This document shows positions 1 to 5,382 of a DNA stretch of 5,600 nt, one piece after another. A model generated the notes under the pieces. The model was not told where the DNA came from, ran no database searches, and worked only from the letters and a program-made list of their open reading frames with translations. The translations under genes were made by a program, and so were the position numbers. The stretch is from JASLBX01 sp035762665 (lineage in GTDB: Bacteria; Actinomycetota; Actinomycetes; Jiangellales; Jiangellaceae): NCBI GenBank assembly GCA_035762665.1, contig DASTNZ010000100.1, positions 1 to 5,600 on the forward strand. The letters are read 5' to 3'. Numbering within the stretch: the first letter of the stretch is position 1; each line of letters begins with the position of its first letter.

Positions 1-1
1 G

Positions 2-1300
2 GACGATCACGAACGGGCGGCGGAACTGTATTTCGACCAGTTGGCGCTTGAGCTGGCCGAGCCCGGGCTGTGGATCGATCCGGCGAGCAGGTCGCGCATC
101 ACACCGGGCAGAGCCGCCGAGCTCGACCGGGCCGCCAAGGACGCTCCGGTGCCGATGCGGCTGGCGGTGATCCCCGCCTCGGTGCTGGTCGACCCCGACC
201 GAGACTCGCTGCCGGCGGAACTGCTGTGGGAAAGCCCGGAGATGGCCACCAAGCTCTACGAGCGGGTGGGTCTGGACGGTGTCTACGCCATCATGGTCGA
301 TGCCCGGTCATCGCGAGAAGGGCGCGGGTTCTGGGCCGTGCAGCACGCCGACGACGGGCCGACCTATCACGTAGGGGACGCCGTCGACCAGGCAATCGAG
401 TGCTGCGCCCCGTACTACGGGCCGATGCTTGAGCGGTTCATCCAGCGAGCATCCGAGGTTGACGACCCGCTATTTGTCGTGGCCGCGCCGTGGGCCGCGG
501 CGGCGGTCGGTGCGTTCGGGCTGTGGTGGGCGGGGGCGAGCCTGTCCGCGAGGCGACAGCAGCGCAGGGAGGAGCAGCAGCACCTCCTCACTGTGCGGCC
601 ACTGTTGAACGAAGAGGTGATCGAACTCTCCGAGAAGGTGTCTACCCTGCCAACCACGTCCGACATCGAGCAGGCCCGGCTGACCCGCGAGGTCCTGGAC
701 TCTGTCGAGCAGGCACGGCACCGGCTCGATGCGCTGAACTCCGACGACGACATCCAGGCCGTGACAACGCTGCTGGGGAACGCACGGTACCTGCTGCATT
801 GCCTGACCGCGCTCCACCGGGGCGAACCCAAACCCGGACGGACACCGCCCTGCTTCTTCGATCCCCGGCACGGACCCAGCACACAGCGGCGCCAGTGGGC
901 ACCTAGCCAGGCCTCAGGCTCCGAGCGCGAGATCAGCACCTGCGCCGACTGCGCGCACCGGATCGACAATGAGCAGACGCCCGAGGCACGCCTTGTGGGC
1001 CGACGTCAATACTGGGAGGCAGGCGAGGACCTCGTGGCCTACATCGAAGGCTACTGGCGGACCGAAGAACAGTCATGGCCGTTCCCGGACCCCGGGCACT
1101 ACCGGGCGCACGACGCGATCCGCCGGAGGCGGCACGACAACAGGCCCGCCCAGCGGCTCAACCGTGCCGCGCTCGCCATTGGCGCCGCAGCGAAAGAGTT
1201 CCACGAGGCGAGCAACAAAGGAGACTCCGGCTCCGGCTCGTTCGGCGGGGGCTCCAGCAGCAGCTCGTCGGTGAGTTCCAGTGGCGGCAGTCGCTTCTGA
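2..1300 (+). CDS. Membrane-anchored protein with Gly/Ser-rich tail, TPM-like architecture (5' partial)
   Basis: Seen: the frame is open from the first bases of the window to TGA at 1298-1300. A TTG at 41 could serve as a start, but the codons before it (DDHERAAELYF...) read as continuous protein, so the gene very likely begins upstream. Counting from the codon at 41: an N-terminal alpha/beta-like domain (about 1-135, with LAVIPASVLV and VYAIMVDARS strands), one membrane helix (about 143-166), a charged, probably coiled-coil region starting RRQQRREEQQ, then a PCFFDPRHGPS motif (270-280) and a CADC pair (301-304), and a low-complexity Ser/Gly tail from about 394. Known: actinobacterial membrane proteins with this order, a CFF-DP-HGP motif and a Gly/Ser tail are common but mostly uncharacterised; the layout resembles TPM-domain proteins. 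Inferred: N-terminal domain outside, Cys-containing part inside; the three Cys might bind metal. Function unknown. The gene on the right is not part of its operon. Confidence 0.8.
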   Translation, partial: DDHERAAELYFDQLALELAEPGLWIDPASRSRITPGRAAELDRAAKDAPVPMRLAVIPASVLVDPDRDSLPAELLWESPEMATKLYERVGLDGVYAIMVDARSSREGRGFWAVQHADDGPTYHVGDAVDQAIECCAPYYGPMLERFIQRASEVDDPLFVVAAPWAAAAVGAFGLWWAGASLSARRQQRREEQQHLLTVRPLLNEEVIELSEKVSTLPTTSDIEQARLTREVLDSVEQARHRLDALNSDDDIQAVTTLLGNARYLLHCLTALHRGEPKPGRTPPCFFDPRHGPSTQRRQWAPSQASGSEREISTCADCAHRIDNEQTPEARLVGRRQYWEAGEDLVAYIEGYWRTEEQSWPFPDPGHYRAHDAIRRRRHDNRPAQRLNRAALAIGAAAKEFHEASNKGDSGSGSFGGGSSSSSSVSSSGGSRF

Positions 1301-1315
1301 CAAGACCGCGCTCGC

Positions 1316-1334
1316 CTTGCGGGCATCACGCAAG
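1316..1334 (+). terminator. Small hairpin after the first gene (weak terminator candidate)
   Basis: CTTGCG (1316-1321) pairs with CGCAAG (1329-1334) around a 7-nt loop, starting 15 nt after the stop of the membrane protein. There is no T-run after it. In high-GC actinobacteria U-less hairpins are sometimes called terminators, but a 6-bp stem is little evidence. Confidence 0.2.
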
Positions 1335-1507
1335 CGCCCACTCACGCACCACGTGCCCCGTCGTGCTTGGCCGGCGTTCACAAATGCGCCCGGCCGCGCC
1401 TCGCCTTGCGGCTCCGGCGACATGGTAATGAACGCCCTCATGTGACCCGACCGCGCGACCCAGCTGCTGGAACGGTTCGCAGTTATCGTTCCGATGTCTC
1501 GCCGTAG

Positions 1508-1627
1508 ATCGCCGACTGGGGCGGGGCGGCGCGGGCAGTCCTCGGTGACGGCTTGCCACTGGTCAGCCGAGTCCGGCGGCGGGACGAACTGGTACGGCGT
1601 CCAGTCGTGCGTTGTCCCGTAGAGGGC
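1508..1627 (-). pseudogene. Start-less minus-strand coding remnant, family not recognised
   Basis: Seen: the minus frame is open from just after a stop at 1673-1675 through this stretch, with no ATG, GTG or TTG before the ATG at 1441. Hand count over 40 codons gives G+C of 29, 23 and 35 at codon positions 1, 2 and 3, the order expected of a real high-GC gene. The opposite frame that shares the third position has positions 1 and 2 reversed, which argues for the minus strand. The peptide (YGTTHDWTPYQFVPPPDSAD and onward) is rich in Trp, Tyr, Phe and Asp like a folded protein rather than a shadow frame. Inferred: internal fragment of a gene that lost its 5' end next to the permease remnant. I do not recognise the family, and 40 codons is a small sample. 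Confidence 0.28.
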
Positions 1628-1875
1628 GCGGCGCGGCTGTGGGTGCAGTAGTGCGCAATACCGGAGGCGCTGTCACAGCAGCCGTCTTGCTGCTCTACAT
1701 CGTGCCCCCGCTGGCCATCCAGCTGTCGGCGGACGCTGCCATGTGGATGCCCGACGCCTTAGCACGCTCTCTGTCCGGCGTCGCCGCAGATCCGGCATTG
1801 CCCGGAGGGGCTCCTGGTGCTCGCACTCCCAACCGCCATCCGGCGTCATCGCACTCGAAGTGTCGAGTCTTCTAG
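1612..1875 (+). pseudogene. ABC-2-type transporter permease, 3'-region fragment
   Basis: Seen: in an open frame running to TAG at 1873-1875, the segment from about 1630 reads GAAVGAVVRNTGGAVTAAVL, then LLYIVPPLAIQLSADAAMWM and PDALARSLSGVAADP. Known: ABC-2 family permeases of actinobacteria have, near their C-terminus, a small-residue helix ending in a V-R-N/H-T-A/G-G-A motif, a hydrophobic helix with a VPP/LP break, then a W-P-x-x-L-x-P/S loop. The match covers roughly 60 residues. The expected start, the first four or so helices and the last helix are all missing, and the end (ARTPNRHPASSHSKCRVF) does not look like permease. A TTG at 1612 is a formal start but has no ribosome binding site. 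Inferred: remnant of a full gene of about 250 residues, cut at both ends. No ATPase gene is nearby. A small independent protein is less likely. Confidence 0.5.
1853..1868. repeat. Perfect 6-bp inverted repeat between the permease remnant and the hydrolase
   Basis: ACTCGA and TCGAGT flank a 4-nt loop (AGTG). The hairpin lies about 40 nt beyond the stop of the minus-strand hydrolase and at the end of the permease remnant, so it could act as a terminator for either strand. No T-run follows, so its role is open. Confidence 0.3.
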
Positions 1876-1909
1876 TTCGGCACAACGCGCTTGAGTACCC
1901 GTCGTCCGG

Positions 1910-3211
1910 TCAGCCGGTCGTCTCGAGCAACGCGGCATCGAGGAACCCGATGACCCTGGCCTCCCACTGCTGCGGTTGCGTGCGCAGCGCTGCGGTGTGC
2001 CCGGTGTCGGGCACGACCCACACCTGGACCGTGTCGGGGGAGGCGGCGCGGATCCAGCTGTCGGCGTCCACTTCGGCATTGCCCAGAACGGCTCCTCCCG
2101 CGATCAGTAGGACCGGGCGAGGCGCGGCCTCGGCGACGGCGTCACGCAGCCGGATCGGTGGTGAGGCCTCGGTGAGGAGGTCGGTCGTGCCGTAGAGCAC
2201 GGCGTCGATGCCGCGCTGGATCCAGCCACGCCAGTGACGTGGGAGCCAGCCCTTGTCCGCGGCAGTGCGCCCGGTGACGCCTTCGCCGACCACGGCGCGA
2301 ATGCGGGCGTCTGTGGCGACAGCCCCGACCGCTTGTTCGCCGCCCATCGACATGCCAACCGCCCCGAGGCGCTGCGGGTCGACCTCTGGGCGCGTCTCCA
2401 AGTAGGAGAGAGCAGCGGCGATGTCTTGGTCTCCGAACCAGCCGAATTCCATCGCCTGCCCGCCGCTACGCCCGTGGCCCCGTGCGTCGAACAACAGAAC
2501 TCCGTAGCCATGCTTGGCCAGGACGGCGGCATGGTCTAGCACGGCGGAGCGGGTCGATGATGCGCCGTGCAACAGCACGACTGCTGCGCCGTTGGTCGAG
2601 GGCAGGTACCAGCCGGACAGGGTGACGCCGTCGGAAGTAATGAACTGCGCATCCAGGTACGTGAGCCCGCGGTCCGCTGGCGTGTCGGCACCAACGGCCG
2701 GGCGCGGCACGTTCGTCGCGTACAGCGCGTTGGGAATCGGGTACAGGACGAAGAGCAACAAGACCAGGGCAAGCGGGATGGTCAGTAGCTTCCACCAGCC
2801 GGGAAGGGCACGAACCGCGGCCGCCGACCCAATCCCCAGCAGGAAGAGCCCGCTCGCCAGGCAGACGAGGCCGGCCACCGCCGTCGCATCCACTGTGTCG
2901 TGGGTGATGTGCATGACCCCGATGCCGATGCCCACCACCGCGCCGACCAGACCAGCCACTAACGCCACCACCGCACGAATCCCGCGCCGCGCGGAGCCGA
3001 GAGTCCACAGCGCCAAGGCCGTCAGGGCGCCGACGGACAACACCCGCGCGACCTGCCATGGCAGGTCGCCGTTCAGGCCGACGATCACAGCGACGGCCAG
3101 CCCCTCGATGAGTGCAGCCACCCGCAGCGCGGTGATCATCCGAGTGGTACGCGACCCGCTGGTGCCGGCATGAACTCCGATGTGCGCGTGCTCCTGGAGA
3201 TTGGTGGCCAT
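1910..3211 (-). CDS. Membrane-anchored alpha/beta-hydrolase (five N-terminal TM helices)
   Basis: Predicted serine hydrolase of 433 residues. Residues 30-160 hold about five hydrophobic helices (roughly 30-48, 54-73, 78-100, 107-134, 141-161). From 190 on there is a complete alpha/beta-hydrolase fold: VVLLHGASST (oxyanion HG, 211-220), FDARGHGRSGG (241-251), the nucleophile elbow GMSMGG with Ser288, an acidic region LGNAEVDAD (376-384) where the catalytic acid should lie, and VPDTGHTAAL with His405. The triad is therefore plausible and the gene intact. Start: an ATG at 3232 would add seven residues, but the ATG at 3211 has AAGGAGGAA (3218-3226) six bases upstream, so the inner ATG is preferred. 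It follows the 194-aa gene by 60 nt on the same strand and is probably cotranscribed. Known: such TM-plus-hydrolase proteins occur in actinobacteria without a defined substrate. Esterase, lipase or peptidase activity cannot be told apart here. Confidence 0.92.
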   Translation of the reverse strand: MATNLQEHAHIGVHAGTSGSRTTRMITALRVAALIEGLAVAVIVGLNGDLPWQVARVLSVGALTALALWTLGSARRGIRAVVALVAGLVGAVVGIGIGVMHITHDTVDATAVAGLVCLASGLFLLGIGSAAAVRALPGWWKLLTIPLALVLLLFVLYPIPNALYATNVPRPAVGADTPADRGLTYLDAQFITSDGVTLSGWYLPSTNGAAVVLLHGASSTRSAVLDHAAVLAKHGYGVLLFDARGHGRSGGQAMEFGWFGDQDIAAALSYLETRPEVDPQRLGAVGMSMGGEQAVGAVATDARIRAVVGEGVTGRTAADKGWLPRHWRGWIQRGIDAVLYGTTDLLTEASPPIRLRDAVAEAAPRPVLLIAGGAVLGNAEVDADSWIRAASPDTVQVWVVPDTGHTAALRTQPQQWEARVIGFLDAALLETTG

Positions 3212-3217
3212 GGTGTG

Positions 3218-3226
3218 TTCCTCCTT
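3218..3226 (-). promoter_or_regulatory. Strong ribosome binding site that fixes the hydrolase start
   Basis: Minus-strand AAGGAGGAA lies six bases before the ATG at 3211. It is inside the seven-codon extension that the ATG at 3232 would give, which has no comparable site, so it argues for the shorter protein. Confidence 0.8.
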
Positions 3227-3234
3227 GCCCATCG

Positions 3235-3277
3235 CGGCTATGCCGGCTATGCCTACGAACGGCCATACCGGCTATGT
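3235..3277. repeat. Four 9-bp repeat units in the intercistronic spacer
   Basis: CGGCTATGC occurs twice back to back (3235-3243, 3244-3252). After seven bases (CTACGAA) come CGGCCATAC (3260-3268, two transitions from the unit) and CGGCTATGT (3269-3277, one change). The units fill most of the 60-nt gap between the 194-aa gene and the hydrolase, and the last overlaps the upstream stop codon (3272-3274). They could be a protein-binding array, an mRNA structure element or simple slippage; nothing here decides. Confidence 0.6.
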
Positions 3278-3856
3278 CGTTGGAGACTGACGTGACCGCC
3301 GAACACGGGTAACGACGGCGATCGCAATCGCTCCGCCGGTCGTGAGAACCACGAGTAGGCCAGCCCCAAGCATCGGCGGGACCACGTCGTCGGTCAGGCC
3401 GTCGCCGACGGCGATCATTTCGCCGCCGGACTCACCTGCGGCCGTCACGGCGTATGTCCCTATGGTGGACGCCTGGAACTCGCCAACGGCATGGCCGACC
3501 GCTCGGTCCGCGGTGTCGTACAACACTCCACTGTCGACCGCGCGGACCATCACCGGTTCACCGGCAGGATCGGTCACTGTCACGCCTAGGCGGTCCAGCG
3601 TCGTGTCCCCGACGCCTTCGTAATAGACGTAGTAGGTGTCGGCATCATTGATCACCACACTGAGCTGGCCGGGCACGTTCGTCCGCGGGAACTGGTCCAC
3701 GTGATCGCTCAAGCCGATCACAGCGCCGACAACCCACACAGCGGCAGTCGCCAACCCTGCCACCAGCAGCAGTCCGGACGCCCAGTACCAGCCCACCGAC
3801 GGCCTGCGTGTCACCGCAGGCGGCATGGGGGAAACGGCGCTAGCGGGGATGCTCAT
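3272..3856 (-). CDS. Two-TM membrane protein with an extracytoplasmic domain, unknown function
   Basis: A 194-residue protein. Seen: a Pro-rich N-terminus with an RR pair, a first helix (WYWASGLLLVAGLATAAVWV, 23-42, extending to about 49), a roughly 110-residue soluble part with many beta-type strands (VINDADTYYVYYEG near 68-81, VTVTDPAGEPV near 92-102, ASTIGTYAVTA near 129-139), a second helix (about 160-183) and a basic tail (RVRRSRQSPTT). Topology by positive-inside rule: both ends in the cytoplasm, middle outside. Start: two ATGs sit together (3859 and 3856). GGAGG at 3863-3867 is six bases from the second but only three from the first, so MSIPAS is preferred. A longer in-frame form starting at 3943 lacks such support. 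It precedes the hydrolase and is likely its operon partner. Known: actinobacterial proteins of this layout are annotated only as hypothetical membrane proteins. No catalytic motif seen. Confidence 0.85.
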   Translation of the reverse strand: MSIPASAVSPMPPAVTRRPSVGWYWASGLLLVAGLATAAVWVVGAVIGLSDHVDQFPRTNVPGQLSVVINDADTYYVYYEGVGDTTLDRLGVTVTDPAGEPVMVRAVDSGVLYDTADRAVGHAVGEFQASTIGTYAVTAAGESGGEMIAVGDGLTDDVVPPMLGAGLLVVLTTGGAIAIAVVTRVRRSRQSPTT

Positions 3857-3862
3857 CATCCA

Positions 3863-3867
3863 CCTCC
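3863..3867 (-). promoter_or_regulatory. Ribosome binding site of the 194-aa membrane protein
   Basis: Minus-strand GCAGGAGGTG (3861-3870) is a near-ideal Shine-Dalgarno sequence. Its distance to the ATG at 3856 (six bases) decides the start over the ATGs at 3859 and further upstream. Confidence 0.8.
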
Positions 3868-3939
3868 TGCGATGCGTTGGCCGTACGATCCAGTTCCGCC
3901 GGCTGGACAAACGCACCTTCCACGTTGGCCCGAACGGGG

Positions 3940-4158
3940 TCACCCGTGCAGGGCACGACGTCCCGACGATCTCGCCGAAAGTCCCGGCAATGCTCGTCGA
4001 CCGGAGACAATCTCCGCCTGGATCCGGACCAAGTGCGCGGATTCGGGCGATGTGCGGACCGCGATCATCCGAGCACGCCGCAACAGGCGCCGGCCGTCGG
4101 GCGTTGGATCGTTCGGATGGACGAGCAAGGAGTCCGCCACCGGGCGGGTGGCATTCAT
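3940..4158 (-). CDS. Small unrecognised ORF (72 aa), possibly a gene remnant
   Basis: Begins MNATRPVADSLLVHPNDPTP, continues with an Arg-rich helix-like stretch (GRRLLRRARMIAVR) and TSPESAHLVRIQAEIVSG. Hand count over the first 52 codons gives G+C of 35, 27 and 44 at positions 1, 2 and 3, a coding pattern on this strand. After about codon 53 the pattern is lost (many codons ending in A or T) and the C-terminus (RALPGLSARSSGRRALHG) reads like out-of-frame sequence. Its ATG overlaps the TGA of the upstream small ORF (ATGA, 4155-4158), typical of translational coupling; no separate ribosome binding site is seen. I recognise no family. Inferred: either a small coupled gene or a real gene that lost its 3' end near 4003. 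Confidence 0.35.
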   Translation of the reverse strand: MNATRPVADSLLVHPNDPTPDGRRLLRRARMIAVRTSPESAHLVRIQAEIVSGRRALPGLSARSSGRRALHG

Positions 4159-4268
4159 CGGCCGGCCGGTGGCCGGTCCGTCGCTGGGGCGAGGTCGTCG
4201 AGGCGGGCGGCCACGATGTCGCTGACCCAGTGCTCGCCGGCCGGTGTCGGACTGAGCAATGCGTGCAC
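4155..4268 (-). pseudogene. Short unrecognised coding fragment (37 codons), 5' end missing
   Basis: Reads HALLSPTPAGEHWVSDIVAA then RLDDLAPATDRPPAGR and a stop that overlaps the next ATG by four bases. Hand count gives G+C of 31, 22 and 31 of 37 at codon positions 1-3, consistent with coding. The only start is a GTG at 4268 without a ribosome binding site, and an in-frame stop lies five codons further upstream. It looks like the C-terminal end of a longer protein. It follows the oxidoreductase stop by about 80 nt on the same strand. No family recognised. Confidence 0.28.
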
Positions 4269-4307
4269 GATGAGAGTGCGACGTCACCGTTGACGCCTTT
4301 TCGCTAG

Positions 4308-4346
4308 AGCCACGACGGTCGGACACTCATGCCCCTTAGCGTGGCT
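4308..4346 (-). terminator. Weak hairpin downstream of the oxidoreductase
   Basis: On the minus strand AGCCACG (4346-4340), four bases after the oxidoreductase stop, pairs with CGTGGCT (4314-4308); the loop is 25 nt and is followed by CTAGCGAAAAGG rather than a T-run. The long loop makes an efficient intrinsic terminator doubtful. Confidence 0.2.
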
Positions 4347-4350
4347 GGCG

Positions 4351-4878
4351 TCACAGCTCCCGGATCCGGAAGACCGGGTAGCGATGAGCGATCTGTTCAA
4401 ACTGCGCGAGCGGGGCTTGTCGGGGGACGGGGATGTGGGGTCGCGCGCCGGGGGCGATCGCGAGGTAGCGGCGGAGCACGGGGGCGCGCTCGGTGACGGG
4501 GACCTCATCGAGTGTGACCGCTGTGCGACCGCGTCGGCGTAGAACCACGCGGCCACCCGCGGCGCGGACGTTGCGCACCCAGCCCGCGTCCTCTCCGAGC
4601 ATCGACACCAGGTAGCGCTGTCCGCCGAGCTCGGCGACGGCGACCGGTACCGAGATCGTCCGTCCCGACCGCCTCCCAGTGACCTCCAGGACGGCGGTGT
4701 GCCGTGGCGAGAACAGCCCCGACGCATACAGGAGCGCGTCGAGGCGGTTAAGCACGCGCATGAACGCGCCGGGACGGCGCTGGTCTCCGCCGTAGAGCGC
4801 CCGCTTGACGGCGAAGAGCCAGCCGGTGAACCGGCTCATCGCCGCCATCCGGGGCGCGTCGCGGCGGTCGGTGTTCAT
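4351..4878 (-). CDS. Nitroreductase-family deazaflavin (F420)-dependent oxidoreductase
   Basis: A 175-residue protein of the split-barrel DUF385 group to which the mycobacterial Ddn nitroreductase belongs. These bind F420 and use F420H2 to reduce quinones, nitro compounds or other activated substrates. Seen: an N-terminal helical part with a hydrophobic patch (FTGWLFAVKRALYGG, FMRVLNRLDALLYASG), then the hallmark LEVTGRRSGRTISVPVAV (64-81; L-x-T-x-G-R-x-S-G-x-x-x-x-x-P), YLVSMLGEDAGWVRNVRAAG (89-108; the conserved W-x-x-N-x-x-A), VVLRRRGRTAVTLDEVPVTE (111-130), and a C-terminal PVFRI motif. Length and motif order are normal. Start: the ATG at 4878 overlaps the upstream stop as ATGA (4875-4878); longer in-frame extensions merely shadow the membrane gene. 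Inferred: translationally coupled to the 4-TM protein and under the divergent TetR regulator. Substrate unknown; the N-terminal helices may hold it at the membrane, as reported for Ddn. Confidence 0.93.
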   Translation of the reverse strand: MNTDRRDAPRMAAMSRFTGWLFAVKRALYGGDQRRPGAFMRVLNRLDALLYASGLFSPRHTAVLEVTGRRSGRTISVPVAVAELGGQRYLVSMLGEDAGWVRNVRAAGGRVVLRRRGRTAVTLDEVPVTERAPVLRRYLAIAPGARPHIPVPRQAPLAQFEQIAHRYPVFRIREL

Positions 4879-5348
4879 GCCGTGACCTTCTGCCGCGGTT
4901 TCCGCCACAGCAAGATGACCGCCACGAGTCCTGCCAGGGAGGGCAGCAGGCCGACCCAGCCGAGCAGGGGAGGCAGCCCCGTGTCGCCGGAGGTGTCCTC
5001 GACGAGCAGGTTGAACAGGGCGATGCTCGTTCCGACTACGAACATCGCGGCGGCGAGCCAGCGGGCCCACGGCCTTCCCGTGCTCGTGGCCCAGATGGCG
5101 AACAGCCAGCTGAGGATGCCGAGCGCGCCGACGACGGACAAGTAGATGAGGTAGGTCATAGCTGCCGCATCGATGCTCGCCTGATCGTATGAGGGATAGC
5201 CGCTCTGGATGTGACCAGCCAGAACATTCGCCGTCGCGTGGTCGACGTAGAGGGCGAGCACCGAGACGACCGTGAGGCCCAGGCCAATGTACAGCGGGGC
5301 GATCGCCCATCGCGCGTATCGGGTCGGTGTCATGCTAACGATGGTCAT
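4875..5348 (-). CDS. Four-TM membrane protein, unknown function
   Basis: A 157-residue protein with four clear hydrophobic helices (about 14-34, 62-87, 94-116, 125-148). Between the first and second is a polar loop of about 27 residues (DHATANVLAGHIQSGYPSYD and on); a short acidic loop (VEDTSGDTG) separates the third and fourth. The C-terminus is basic (WRKPRQKVTA), so both ends are probably cytoplasmic. Start: ATG at 5348 has GGAAGGA five bases upstream on the minus strand; a second Met at residue 6 has no such site. It is the first gene of an operon with the F420-type oxidoreductase (4-nt overlap) and is divergent from a TetR gene. Known: small 4-TM proteins next to TetR regulators are frequent in actinobacteria but uncharacterised. 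Inferred: may work with the oxidoreductase, for instance as a membrane partner, but no motif shows this. Confidence 0.86.
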   Translation of the reverse strand: MTIVSMTPTRYARWAIAPLYIGLGLTVVSVLALYVDHATANVLAGHIQSGYPSYDQASIDAAAMTYLIYLSVVGALGILSWLFAIWATSTGRPWARWLAAAMFVVGTSIALFNLLVEDTSGDTGLPPLLGWVGLLPSLAGLVAVILLWRKPRQKVTA

Positions 5349-5365
5349 TTGGATCCTTCCGTCCT

Positions 5366-5382
5366 GTTATACAGTGTAAAAC
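5366..5382. promoter_or_regulatory. Probable TetR-family operator (17-bp palindrome)
   Basis: GTTATACAGTGTAAAAC is an inverted repeat centred on G5374. Seven of eight base pairs match; the only mismatched pair is A5369/A5379. It lies between the divergent 4-TM and TetR genes, 18 bases from the first ATG and 45 from the regulator's start. TetR-family proteins commonly bind 15-20-bp palindromes of this kind (TAYACA...TGTRTA style) in the gap beside their own gene. Binding is inferred, not shown. Confidence 0.65.

Larger units (their letters stand above)
1301..1909. other. Gene-poor interval with gene remnants
   Basis: About 600 bases with no intact gene lie between the + strand membrane protein and the convergent hydrolase. 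The first 200 bases (1301-1500) show no frame with a convincing coding pattern on either strand. A 12-bp direct repeat, CTCGCCTTGCGG, occurs at 1311-1322 and 1400-1411. From about 1508 to 1627 the minus strand shows a coding-like composition without a start codon, and from about 1625 to 1815 the + strand carries a permease fragment. Two small hairpins (1316-1334 and 1853-1868) lie near the outer ends. The picture is of decayed or recombined DNA between two functional blocks; no transposase or integrase is visible. Confidence 0.6.
3857..4350. other. Gene-poor interval between two minus-strand operons
   Basis: About 490 bases without a certain gene. The left third (3882-4004) has coding-like composition on the + strand but no start, the middle and right (about 4003-4268) on the minus strand in two frames joined by ATGA, and 4269-4350 holds only a weak hairpin. 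Long frames running across it on both strands do not follow these changes and are not supported as single genes. The promoter of the 194-aa gene should lie near the left end, but I see no clear -35/-10 pair there. Confidence 0.5.

Noticed and set aside
415..969. Minus-strand frames of 133-184 codons across the first gene
   Set aside because: Shadows of the + strand membrane protein; Ser/Arg/Cys-rich translation with no recognisable domain.
1301..1500. A tRNA, small RNA or attachment site in the gap after the first gene
   Set aside because: No cloverleaf, GTTCGAAtCC-type arm or tRNA 3' end could be traced; the only structure is a 6-bp hairpin and a 12-bp direct repeat.
2514..3173. Long + strand open frame of 219 codons
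   Set aside because: Antisense shadow of the hydrolase gene; the translated product is Pro/Ala/Thr/Arg-rich without motifs, while the minus frame has a full hydrolase.
3212..3232. Hydrolase start at the ATG at 3232
   Set aside because: The ribosome binding site AAGGAGGAA lies inside this extension and is ideally spaced for the ATG at 3211.
3857..3943. Longer form of the 194-aa membrane protein starting at 3943
   Set aside because: The added residues are Arg/Trp-rich and unlike the rest, there is no ribosome binding site, and the codon pattern there fits the other strand; GGAGG at 3863-3867 supports 3856.
3940..4326. A single 128-aa minus-strand gene from the GTG at 4326
   Set aside because: Its first 56 codons are Arg/Pro-rich and out of frame with the coding-like signal, which lies in another frame until 4158.
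4879..5310. Upstream extension of the oxidoreductase frame to a 319-aa protein
   Set aside because: The extension lies entirely over the 4-TM gene in another frame, is Arg/Pro-rich, and the real start is fixed by the ATGA overlap and the usual family length.
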